Source: an uncultured Pseudomonadota bacterium (GTDB lineage Bacteria; Pseudomonadota; Alphaproteobacteria; RF32; CAG-239). Taken from it: DNA of 12,830 bases. The notes under the pieces are model-generated. The model saw only the letters and a list, made by a program, of their open reading frames with translations. It had not been told where the DNA came from and ran no database searches. A program made the translations under genes and the position numbers. Position 1 is the stretch's first letter. Each line of letters starts with the position of its first letter. The stretch lies in assembly GCA_949295395.1 (NCBI GenBank), contig CASFLB010000039.1:1-12830 (forward strand). The letters run 5' to 3'. Shown piece after piece: positions 1-5,769 of this stretch.

Positions 1-97
1 AGATTACGACTATTACAACCATTCCGACAATAAAAGTTAGCACTTTAAAAGCCTGCCGCAGATATTGTGTTATTTTGCTTAAATTAATATTTATCAT
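1..97 (-). CDS. Partial small membrane protein, N-terminus only
   Basis: Reading leftward from the ATG at 97-95, 32 codons are open to the window edge. They give a short amphipathic start (MININLSKITQYLRQ) followed by a hydrophobic segment from about residue 20 (VLTFIVGMVVIVVI), as expected for a membrane helix or an uncleaved signal anchor. The ATG lies 13 bases after the stop of the upstream membrane-protein gene, so the two are probably co-transcribed. The ribosome binding site is weak (AAAGATAAACAACAA before the ATG). The C-terminus is outside the window and no family can be named. The first residues resemble the start of the upstream 96-aa protein (MFKINIMP), which may or may not mean common origin. 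Confidence 0.55.
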   Translation of the reverse strand, partial: MININLSKITQYLRQAFKVLTFIVGMVVIVVI

Positions 98-110
98 TTG
101 TTGTTTATCT

Positions 111-401
111 TTATAACAGATACCTGTATATCACGATGATAATCAAGCAAGCAAGGGCATATATGGGAAGACCATATTTCCATTGGTGCTTGGGGTCAAA
201 GTATGGTGAATTTTCATGCCCTTTTTTGATTAAAATATGAGAGATTATTCTATCAACAATAAAAGGTATGAAAATACATATTAAGGCAGGAAGCGGTGAT
301 GCTTTAGATTGACGCATTGAGTAAACAGCAAATAGAAATAAACTTAAGCAAATAACAGCTGAGATAAATTTTATTATTGGCATAATATTTATTTTAAACA
401 T
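111..401 (-). CDS. 96-aa three-helix membrane protein, unknown
   Basis: A small, strongly hydrophobic protein with three likely membrane segments: about residues 9-28, 37-57 and 76-96. A short polar loop, HILIKKGHENSPYFDPKHQW, lies between the second and third. There is no signal-peptidase site and no domain I recognise. I prefer the ATG at 401-399 to the GTG at 407, because AGGAG sits five bases before the ATG and directly abuts the GTG. The gene lies 23 bases downstream of the phage-like gene and 13 bases upstream of another membrane-protein gene, so it is an inner member of a leftward operon headed by an XRE regulator. Function is unknown. Small membrane proteins beside phage-like genes can be holins or superinfection-exclusion proteins, but nothing here shows either. 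Confidence 0.6.
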   Translation of the reverse strand: MFKINIMPIIKFISAVICLSLFLFAVYSMRQSKASPLPALICIFIPFIVDRIISHILIKKGHENSPYFDPKHQWKYGLPIYALACLIIIVIYRYLL

Positions 402-424
402 TACCACTCCTGACTTATTAATTG

Positions 425-1294
425 TTATTGGTTGTAATTATGATACAGATTTTTAATTCCGTCAACAATATCTTCTGTTGCTTGACCGCTTATCGTATTA
501 AAGGCGTTTCGCGCTAATGGATTGGCGGCTCGACCAAAGGCTTGATTAGCAAGCCAGTTTCCTAGCAAATTACCTCCCACACCAATAACAGATTGTTGAG
601 CATAATTTGGCCAATTATCCTGTCCCGAGCCAAAACCATAAGCGATACCATTGGCAACAGCCTCATATTGATTTAGCTTGTTTTGAACTTCCAAAGGTGC
701 CGTTTTTGAATATTTAGAAAACTTAATTGGTGAAGCATAAGCCCCTGCCATTTGAGCAACTGTTGTTGCAGTCGGATTTTCTTGCAAACCTTGGGCTAAA
801 ACCTGACGCCGATTGTCACGCCCTCTAACATACCCTCGTTTCATTGCATCCCATACACTTTCGTTGGTCTTATTCCATTGCGGATTTAGGCTTGCTAAGC
901 CATAACCGACAGCACTTGCCGCTCCTTCTAATTCATCGGCCCAGCCAAGGCTTAGTCCATCCAAAGCTGCGGTAGTCAGTTGTTCGGCTTTTCGCAACGT
1001 ATTATCCCAGGTTGAGGACTGAGAATTTGGTTGCGGAGATGAGATTGATTGCCCATAACTAGGCTGTGGAGCCGGAGCTGTCATTTGCGGCTGTGACGCA
1101 GGTGTTTGTTGCACGCCGTACTTTTGCTGCAAATTATTAAGCTCATCTAAATCAAACCTGGTTTGTAATTCATCTCGCAAGCTCATATTTTCATAATCAG
1201 GAGTTCCCACTCCATTATATTTTGTTTGCAATTCAGATAAACGGTTGCGTTCATTTTCTTCTAATAATTTTCTTTTATAAGTTTCAAAGTCCAT
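425..1294 (-). CDS. Phage virion-associated-like protein, 289 aa
   Basis: The N-terminal 65 residues are charged and helical. They contain two copies of a short motif, LSELQTKYNGVGTP (19-32) and LNNLQQKYGVQQTP (52-65). A Gln/Pro/Ser-rich linker follows (about 62-95). Residues 100-190 carry SLGWADELEGAASA, an aromatic/Arg-rich stretch (YVRGRDNRRQ) and then ENPTATTVAQMAGAYASP. From general knowledge, the order [S/T]-x-G-x-x-D-E, then Y/R-rich helix, then ENP and a Gly/Ala segment recurs in large virion or ejection proteins of tailed phages and prophages. The tail is Gly/Ala-rich (GVGGNLLGNWLANQAFGRAANP). There is no signal peptide. The start is the ATG at 1294, preceded by GGAGG at five bases. 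An upstream in-frame ATG at 1306 has no such site and itself forms part of this Shine-Dalgarno. Virion role is inferred; the family resemblance is from memory. Confidence 0.6.
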   Translation of the reverse strand: MDFETYKRKLLEENERNRLSELQTKYNGVGTPDYENMSLRDELQTRFDLDELNNLQQKYGVQQTPASQPQMTAPAPQPSYGQSISSPQPNSQSSTWDNTLRKAEQLTTAALDGLSLGWADELEGAASAVGYGLASLNPQWNKTNESVWDAMKRGYVRGRDNRRQVLAQGLQENPTATTVAQMAGAYASPIKFSKYSKTAPLEVQNKLNQYEAVANGIAYGFGSGQDNWPNYAQQSVIGVGGNLLGNWLANQAFGRAANPLARNAFNTISGQATEDIVDGIKNLYHNYNQ

Positions 1295-1353
1295 ATTTTC
1301 CTCCATTATTGTTAATGTTAGAAATATAGATTAATAAATATCTTATATTAAAA

Positions 1354-2073
1354 TCAATCCGCCATAACGATAAACGTATCAGCTTCTTCGCGTAGAAGCT
1401 TTTTGAATTCGCGGTTATTATATTGTGCCAATTGCACTAATTTGTTGGCAATATTTTGTTTTACATAAGGGATTGGCATATCTTCCGATTTATATGTCAA
1501 ATACCACATAGCAAAATAGTTGGCGGATAATGTTTTGCCGGCTTGATGATATTGCATAAATTTTTCATATTGTATTTTTTTGAAATATTCCCTAAAAGGA
1601 GCATATTTTTCATCTCTTAACTTTCTGGCCTTGCGGGCACAATTTTTTCTTTCACATTTACATAATGATTCAATCGAATCTTTACGCATTTCACTCCATT
1701 GCTCTCGGTTTTTATACAAAATAATATTTATCAAATTCATTATTTGCTTTTGCAATTGTGAAAAATTTGTCTCTGGCCTATGATTTTGCAAAATATTTCT
1801 CAACCAATACATATCCTGATTATCCATATTCATTGTTGAATCTAGCAATAAGTCCACATCTACATTTAGGGCATTGGCAATCTTGGTCAAGTCTGTAGTT
1901 ATCAATTCTATCTTTTGACATTCAATTGCTTTAAGACTTCCTTCGGAAACATTAGCTAATTTGGCTAATTCTTCGATTGTGAGCTTTTTAAGCTCCCTTA
2001 AATTTTGAACTTTGTTTCCATTGTCCAAAATCAAACATTTTGCAAACTCAAAAGACAAATTACTGTTATTCAT
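1354..2073 (-). CDS. XRE-family helix-turn-helix regulator with Cys-bearing C-terminal domain
   Basis: Residues about 24-80 form a Cro/CI-type helix-turn-helix: TIEELAKLANVS is the second helix and turn, EGSLKAIECQ the recognition helix, and IANALNVDVDLLLD the closing helix typical of this family. Such proteins bind short palindromes and often repress their own operon. The other 160 residues are unlike the usual peptidase or cupin partners. They are helical and basic, with a Cys cluster (C138-x-C140-x4-C145) and a hydrophobic/aromatic stretch, SANYFAMWYLTY (183-194). No family is recognised for that half. The start ATG is preceded by GAGGTG at eight bases. This is the first gene of a leftward operon. 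It faces the 371-aa orphan across a 205-bp region with two promoters and several inverted repeats, so control of both directions is likely. Confidence 0.8.
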   Translation of the reverse strand: MNNSNLSFEFAKCLILDNGNKVQNLRELKKLTIEELAKLANVSEGSLKAIECQKIELITTDLTKIANALNVDVDLLLDSTMNMDNQDMYWLRNILQNHRPETNFSQLQKQIMNLINIILYKNREQWSEMRKDSIESLCKCERKNCARKARKLRDEKYAPFREYFKKIQYEKFMQYHQAGKTLSANYFAMWYLTYKSEDMPIPYVKQNIANKLVQLAQYNNREFKKLLREEADTFIVMAD

Positions 2074-2074
2074 T

Positions 2075-2084
2075 GTGTTAACAC
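2075..2084. promoter_or_regulatory. Perfect 10-bp palindrome, candidate operator
   Basis: GTGTTAACAC is fully palindromic and lies between the ribosome binding site and ATG of the XRE gene, within its predicted leader. The GTTAAC core recurs at 2179-2184 in GAGTTAACATG. In both places TTTGAG precedes the core: on the minus strand at 2075-2090 and on the plus strand at 2174-2184. This makes it a candidate autoregulatory operator. The binding is inferred only. Confidence 0.4.
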
Positions 2085-2101
2085 CTCAAATTATCTAAAC
2101 A

Positions 2102-2131
2102 ATCTATATTTAGTGATATTTTTTTATAGAT
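2102..2131. promoter_or_regulatory. Inverted repeat spanning the XRE promoter, candidate operator
   Basis: ATCTATA at 2102-2108 and TATAGAT at 2125-2131 are exact 7-bp inverted repeats, 23 bp centre to centre. They sit across the predicted -10 and the edge of the -35 of the XRE promoter. Such placement would suit a dimeric repressor blocking polymerase. AT-rich sequence makes chance repeats of this size fairly common. Confidence 0.35.
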
Positions 2132-2135
2132 GCAA
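2107..2135 (-). promoter_or_regulatory. Predicted sigma-70-type promoter of the XRE operon
   Basis: On the minus strand TTGCAT (2135-2130) and TAAATA (2112-2107) are separated by 17 bases, the ideal spacing. Transcription would begin near 2100 and leave a leader of about 27 bases before the ATG at 2073. The -10 matches the consensus only moderately. Confidence 0.5.
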
Positions 2136-2221
2136 CCAAACGATTATATTTTTGACTTGTGAGATTTATATAGTTTGAGTTAACATGAGTTTTGAGGTTG
2201 AAGTATGGTGAAAAAAATCAC

Positions 2222-2249
2222 TTGAAAAAAATATAAAATCAAGTATAAT
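2222..2249 (+). promoter_or_regulatory. Predicted sigma-70-type promoter of the 371-aa gene
   Basis: TTGAAA (2222-2227) and a perfect TATAAT (2244-2249) are 16 bases apart, and the start codon follows about 30 bases later. The promoter carries an exact inverted repeat, ACTTGA (2220-2225) and TCAAGT (2239-2244), covering the -35 and touching the -10. This is a plausible operator position. Confidence 0.65.
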
Positions 2250-2278
2250 GACAAAATAGACATAACAGAGAGAAAGCC

Positions 2279-3394
2279 ATGTTTCCCGCACAAAAATTAA
2301 AAAAAGCCGTTGAACAATTTGAAAAAGATATGACCGAGGCCAAGCCAGCCGTCATTAAGCAGGATTTGCAAGAAATTAACAAATATTCTAATCACCGAGA
2401 TTATGGTAGTCGCTGCCATGATGTTATGTGGCGTTTTTTAAGTTCAATGAGAAGCGCCTATGGAAAACTTTGCCAAAGCCAAAGTCTTCGAGATAAAGAG
2501 CATGAAGCAATTTATCGCCGCCGTTTTTTTCAGGTAAGAGATTTGTTAGATGACAGCTTGAATATCTTAAAAATTGATGATCATAACAAAAGAGTTGCTC
2601 TCGAGTTTATGCAAAAGCACCGTTTGGGTATAACCCCAAAGTTAAAAGAATTTTTGCACAAAAAAGAATCTGACGGAAAACGCTATTATTCGACAGGACA
2701 GAGGATAAAACAAATACAAGATTATTATGCAGAAACCGGAAAGTTTGACAGCAAAGAGTTCGCAGAAAAAACAAGAGAATTTTTTACCCTTTTGACGGAT
2801 AGAGATGTTGATATAAAATATGCCCATTTCAGTAAACTTTATGGCCTAATAGAGCGCCGAGCCAATCAAAAAGAGCAAGCTGTTCAAGGTAATTTGTTTG
2901 AAGACACTTATCTCGGAAAAAGCACAATAGACAAGAAGTTGTTGAAAGATTGCTGTCGGGTTTATGTTGATGTGGTCAGTGAGAGAAGGGGTGCCGAAAA
3001 TTACAATCAGCAAAGTATGCACAAATTTTCGTTGATGCTAAAAGCCGCCATTCGTAAAAATTCTTTCAGCCGAGAAGAAGTTAAGGAGATTGCGAAACTC
3101 ATAAAAGATTATCATTTTACGAATGGAATTGTTGAGCGCCACTTAAATGAAACCGCAAATTCTTTGGTCGATGAATATGACAAGAAGCAAGAAAAAGAAA
3201 TAAACAATCTTTTGGATTGGTCTGAAAAAAATCAAAAACAAAGAAGTTTGGAACAAGCAGCCATGCAGTCGGTTTTAAGCAAAATGCTGTATCAAAAACT
3301 CGTTGCGGATGAAGACATCGGTAAAGAAAACTTTGGCAAGAAATATAATGAGGAAAAAGATCGTCTTCAAAGAGAAATACGATATCGTGTCTAG
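2279..3394 (+). CDS. 371-aa charged helical protein, unknown
   Basis: I do not recognise this protein. It is soluble by appearance: no signal peptide, no membrane segment, rich in Lys, Glu, Arg and Gln, and mostly predicted helix. Long charged helices fall at about 1-60 and 295-370. A central part (about 100-200) has IQDYYAETGKFDSKEFAEKT and aromatic residues. A Cys pair, DCCRVYVDVVSERR, lies at 224-237. Nothing resembles catalytic motifs of nucleases, ATPases or methylases. The ATG at 2279 follows AGAGAGAAAGCC, a weak ribosome binding site, but lies at the right distance from a good promoter. The gene diverges from the XRE operon, so the regulator may control it. It ends in TAG at 3394, while another frame stays open for a further 130 bases. 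A structural or adaptor role is only a guess. Confidence 0.7.
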   Translation: MFPAQKLKKAVEQFEKDMTEAKPAVIKQDLQEINKYSNHRDYGSRCHDVMWRFLSSMRSAYGKLCQSQSLRDKEHEAIYRRRFFQVRDLLDDSLNILKIDDHNKRVALEFMQKHRLGITPKLKEFLHKKESDGKRYYSTGQRIKQIQDYYAETGKFDSKEFAEKTREFFTLLTDRDVDIKYAHFSKLYGLIERRANQKEQAVQGNLFEDTYLGKSTIDKKLLKDCCRVYVDVVSERRGAENYNQQSMHKFSLMLKAAIRKNSFSREEVKEIAKLIKDYHFTNGIVERHLNETANSLVDEYDKKQEKEINNLLDWSEKNQKQRSLEQAAMQSVLSKMLYQKLVADEDIGKENFGKKYNEEKDRLQREIRYRV

Positions 3395-3524
3395 AAAGCT
3401 TGATAAAAAATGCCAAGATAGTCGATTCTATATTCGCGTGATTAATGCCGGTATAAATAACGGTTTAGCCGACAAACCCAAGCAAATTCATCCGGCATTC
3501 ACATTGGATGGCAATCTGCGTTAA
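3388..3524 (+). pseudogene. Open tail in another frame: gene remnant or frameshifted extension
   Basis: In the +1 frame relative to the 371-aa gene, an open stretch continues past that gene's stop and ends with TAA at 3522-3524. Its last part, INAGINNGLADKPKQIHPAF followed by TLDGNLR, has a mixed, protein-like composition that chance AT-rich frames rarely show. The frame is open back to at least 3303, inside the 371-aa gene. The only start near the end of that gene is a GTG at 3388, without a good Shine-Dalgarno. Three explanations remain: the 3' end of a gene whose front was replaced, a sequencing or real +1 frameshift extending the 371-aa protein, or chance. No terminator hairpin is visible in 3395-3525. 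Confidence 0.25.
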
Positions 3525-3525
3525 A

Positions 3526-4410
3526 TCAGAGTACCTTTCTTAAAATTCCTTTAGCTTGAAGCAAAAGCTCTTCGGCCTGTTGCTGAGAACAATTTTTTGC
3601 GGCCATAACGCAAGCCGTTTTAACATTGCCGCATTGGCTTAACAAGGTTTGGGCTTTGTCGTAGGGAATATTAGCAATTTCAGAAACAAAACGACAACCG
3701 CGATCAAAAAGTTTTTTATTATTGAGTTGAACATCAATCATATAGTTTTTATAAGCTTTGCCATAGCGAACAAAAGCCCCGGTTGACAGCATATTAAGCA
3801 CCATCTTTTGCGCGGTACCTGATTTTAGACGGGAGGAACCGGTTAAAGCTTCCTCGCCGACAATGGGATTAATAAAGATGTCTGCCAAAGCTTTCATTTT
3901 AGCCTCAGGATTTGATGAAACGGCAATAGTTTTGGCGCCGGCTAAATGAGCAAGCCGCAAAGCTTCAAGACAATAATTAGGGTTGCCGCTAGCCGAGATA
4001 GCCACAACAACATCATGTTTGGTCGGAGCAAAAGCTGCGATATCCTGTTGCGCAAGTTCAATACGGTCTTCAGCGTTTTCAACCGCCTGACGAATAGCCT
4101 GATTTCCGCCGGCAATAAAGGCCTGAACAATATCGGGGTTTGCACCAAAGGTCGGCGGACATTCTGATGCGTCCAAAACACCGAGTCTCCCGCTGGTTCC
4201 CGCGCCAAAATAAGCGAGCCGTCCGTTCGCTTGAAAAGCATGAACAATGGCATCAATTGCCTGAGCAATTTGGGGCAAAACTTTTTCAACAGCTAGAGCA
4301 ACTTTTTTATCTTCATTATTCATTGCTTGCGCAATCTCTAAACTGGACATCACATCAAGATTTTCGGTATCAGGGTTGCGTTTTTCGGTAAGAATAAGTT
4401 TATCAGGCAT
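3526..4410 (-). CDS. murQ: N-acetylmuramic acid 6-phosphate etherase
   Basis: MurQ cleaves the lactyl ether of MurNAc-6-phosphate to GlcNAc-6-phosphate and D-lactate in the cytoplasm, the step that returns recycled or imported muramic acid to amino-sugar metabolism. The 294 residues match the family length (about 300). The SIS sugar-phosphate fold is evident: GAGTSGRLGVLDASECPPTF at 69-88, then VVVAISASGNPNY, and the family segment SSRLKSGTAQK. Glu83 (in ASECPPTF) and Glu114 (in VENAEDR) coincide with the catalytic residues described for E. coli MurQ. The C-terminal helical part is present. I chose the ATG at 4410, with AAGGAG six bases upstream; the longer start at 4431 overlaps this site. 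The gene is probably monocistronic, with a -10-like TATACT on the minus strand at 4446-4441. No murP, anmK or nagA neighbour is seen here. Confidence 0.95.
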   Translation of the reverse strand: MPDKLILTEKRNPDTENLDVMSSLEIAQAMNNEDKKVALAVEKVLPQIAQAIDAIVHAFQANGRLAYFGAGTSGRLGVLDASECPPTFGANPDIVQAFIAGGNQAIRQAVENAEDRIELAQQDIAAFAPTKHDVVVAISASGNPNYCLEALRLAHLAGAKTIAVSSNPEAKMKALADIFINPIVGEEALTGSSRLKSGTAQKMVLNMLSTGAFVRYGKAYKNYMIDVQLNNKKLFDRGCRFVSEIANIPYDKAQTLLSQCGNVKTACVMAAKNCSQQQAEELLLQAKGILRKVL

Positions 4411-4473
4411 AGTTGCTCCTTTATTTAACAAACAAAAATAAGTATAATCAAAAGAGGTTAAGACAAGATAAAT

Positions 4474-4508
4474 AAAAAAAGCTCCGAGACATTGGTTGTC
4501 TGGGAGCT
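4474..4508 (-). terminator. Rho-independent terminator of the 212-aa protein gene
   Basis: An 11-bp stem with one G-G mismatch (4480-4490 with 4498-4508; AGCTCC-G-AGAC against GTCT-G-GGAGCT) and a 7-base loop is followed, on the minus strand, by seven T residues (A-tract 4474-4480). It begins eight bases after the stop of the 212-aa gene and would isolate murQ from it. Confidence 0.85.
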
Positions 4509-4515
4509 AAAAAAA

Positions 4516-5154
4516 TTAATAGTTTGGAATAAAGTCTAAATCCCGGAGGGTTGGCTTTTCTCCTACGGAAAGGGCTTTGTCAAGGCCTTCAAACCACACG
4601 GGAGATCCATCTTGATAAAGAACATCTTCGGGAAGTTTGATATAAGACTGAATTGGATAATCATATAACTCTAAGGGAGGAATAGCCCCGTAGTAAATAT
4701 GATAGAGTATCCAAAAGGCCTTAGCATCACAAGTTTCATCAAGCGGCTGATAAAACAATCGAATGGCCAAATCTTCAGGACAATCGGTGCATCCGATTCG
4801 TTCTTTAAAAGCCTTTGTTCCAAGCTGGGAATGCGCAAGCATCAGTGCGACCATCTGATTCGGGCTCAATTTCAGATTCGGAAGGGCTGAAAAAAAAGCC
4901 TCCTTCTGTTGATGAAGGGCATTCGTCATTTCAGCAAAGCCGTTTTCTGATTTTGGAACAGAGTAGAGATAAGCCTCTACCAAACAAGCATCGGTAAGCG
5001 CCTCATCATACAGACGGCTGTTATTCGAAGCTTCAATTTTTTCATAAGAAAAATATTTCGGCAGTTGTTTATCACGAGGCCAAAAGGCTGATGCAAAAAA
5101 GGCCACGGCACAAATTCCGATAACACTAATCCAAAGGTAGTCATTTTTTTTCAT
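4516..5154 (-). CDS. Membrane-anchored extracytoplasmic protein, 212 aa, unknown
   Basis: The first 30 residues (MKKNDYLWISVIGICAVAFF and on) form a signal anchor or signal peptide. The rest is soluble and acidic, so it most likely faces the periplasm. Cysteines at 57, 122, 125 and 142, including a CxxC in ERIGCTDCPED, could form disulfides or bind metal; no thioredoxin fold is evident around them. The C-terminal part is rich in Tyr, Pro and Leu (YHIYYGAIPPLELYDYPIQS). C15 lies inside the hydrophobic stretch without a convincing lipobox. No family is recognised. The ATG at 5154 has no clear Shine-Dalgarno, but a promoter TTGACA-N17-TATTTA lies about 45 bases upstream and a terminator follows the gene. 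It diverges from ygiW-qseBC and shares with it an intergenic region containing a PmrA/QseB-type box. Confidence 0.75.
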   Translation of the reverse strand: MKKNDYLWISVIGICAVAFFASAFWPRDKQLPKYFSYEKIEASNNSRLYDEALTDACLVEAYLYSVPKSENGFAEMTNALHQQKEAFFSALPNLKLSPNQMVALMLAHSQLGTKAFKERIGCTDCPEDLAIRLFYQPLDETCDAKAFWILYHIYYGAIPPLELYDYPIQSYIKLPEDVLYQDGSPVWFEGLDKALSVGEKPTLRDLDFIPNY

Positions 5155-5199
5155 ATGTTTTTTGTATTTAATTTGTTAATAATATGTAGAACAAACAAA

Positions 5200-5228
5200 T
5201 AAATAACACATTTGTCTAATTGTGTCAA
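5200..5228 (-). promoter_or_regulatory. Predicted sigma-70-type promoter of the 212-aa gene
   Basis: On the minus strand a perfect TTGACA (5228-5223) and TATTTA (5205-5200) are 17 bases apart. Transcription would start near 5193, giving a leader of about 40 bases. The PmrA/QseB-type box begins about 38 bp upstream of the -35, where an OmpR-family activator or repressor could act. Confidence 0.65.
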
Positions 5229-5265
5229 TAACAAATCGGAATAAAAATAAAAAATTTTTTTTTGC

Positions 5266-5282
5266 CTTAAGTGAACCTTAAG
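5266..5282. promoter_or_regulatory. PmrA/QseB-type direct-repeat box
   Basis: The sequence CTTAAG-TGAAC-CTTAAG is a perfect hexamer repeat with an 11-bp period. It fits the published PmrA-box pattern (C/T)TTAA(G/T)-N5-(C/T)TTAA(G/T), which related QseB/PmrA regulators recognise. Each half is itself a palindrome, so the box reads equally well on both strands. It lies 99 bases before the ygiW start, ahead of the operon that encodes the matching type of regulator, and 112 bases before the divergent gene. An A6T9 tract (5249-5263), likely to bend DNA, is directly adjacent. Autoregulation is inferred. Confidence 0.75.
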
Positions 5283-5342
5283 AATAAAATGTAGAAATAA
5301 ACTTGTAGCAAGTGAATAATTATGTATTTTAACTTCATTTAA

Positions 5343-5363
5343 TAATAACTTTGTAATAACTTT
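5343..5363 (+). repeat. Direct repeat in the ygiW leader
   Basis: TAATAACTTT occurs twice (5343-5352 and 5354-5363), separated by one base. The period is 11 bp, one helical turn, as in binding sites of OmpR-family regulators. It lies just upstream of the ribosome binding site of ygiW (AAAGGAA at 5367-5373). It could be a second regulator site or a chance duplication in AT-rich DNA. Confidence 0.45.
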
Positions 5364-5380
5364 CAGAAAGGAACAGAAAC

Positions 5381-5758
5381 ATGAAAAAATTAGTAACCGT
5401 ATCAGCTTTAGCAATCGTTCTTGGTTTCAGCGCGAACGCTTTTGCCAAAGGAGGCTTCCAAGGCCCGCAAGCTCCGATGGGTGGATATACCGGTCCGTCA
5501 GCCGCAGCCATGAGTGTTGCTGAGGCAAAAGAATTGAGAGATGATTCTCCGGTCGTTTTGGTTGGTAAAATCACCAAGAGTCTCGGTGGCGAAAAATATC
5601 TGTTTACAGATGGCACCGAAACCGTTACGATTGAAATCGATAATGAGGATTGGAACGGCTTAAGCGTCAGCGACAAAGACACCGTTGAAATCCGTGGCGA
5701 GGTTGACAAAGGTTTCACATCTTATGAAATTGATGTTGACAGCATAGCTAAGAAATAA
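5381..5758 (+). CDS. ygiW: YgiW/YdeI-type exported BOF protein
   Basis: The first 22 residues are a Sec signal peptide (MKKLVTVSALAIVLGFSANA, then FA before the likely cut at KGGF). A Gly/Pro-rich linker leads to a small OB fold of the BOF family at about 45-123: SVAEAKELRDDSPVVLVGKI, then YLFTDGTETVTIEID, then DTVEIRGEVD and the closing strand YEIDVDSI. In enterobacteria, YgiW (VisP) is a periplasmic stress-tolerance protein. It is encoded directly upstream of qseBC, exactly the order seen here. AAAGGAA precedes the ATG by seven bases. The response-regulator gene begins 11 bases after the stop, so this is the first gene of a three-gene operon. The assignment to the family is firm. The symbol is by synteny and similarity; the ligand is unknown. 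Confidence 0.88.
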   Translation: MKKLVTVSALAIVLGFSANAFAKGGFQGPQAPMGGYTGPSAAAMSVAEAKELRDDSPVVLVGKITKSLGGEKYLFTDGTETVTIEIDNEDWNGLSVSDKDTVEIRGEVDKGFTSYEIDVDSIAKK

Positions 5759-5769
5759 GGCAACCAAAA

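Noticed and set aside
1..3394. Toxin-antitoxin or defence system reading of the left cluster
   Set aside because: An XRE gene beside unknown genes invites it, but no toxin fold, nuclease, NTPase or methylase motif is visible, and the gene sizes do not fit a known pair. It remains an uncharacterised cluster.
4411..4431. Longer murQ start at 4431 (seven extra residues, MLNKGAT)
   Set aside because: The extra codons cover the AAGGAG ribosome binding site that serves the ATG at 4410, and the shorter start puts the catalytic Glu residues at the positions known in E. coli MurQ.
5249..5263. A6T9 tract as a terminator
   Set aside because: No GC-rich stem accompanies it and it lies in a divergent promoter region, so DNA bending is the more sensible reading.
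5335..5718. 127-aa open frame on the minus strand
   Set aside because: It is antisense to ygiW and its leader. The Ser/Pro/Thr-rich composition is that of an antisense shadow, while the plus strand encodes a signal peptide and a BOF domain.
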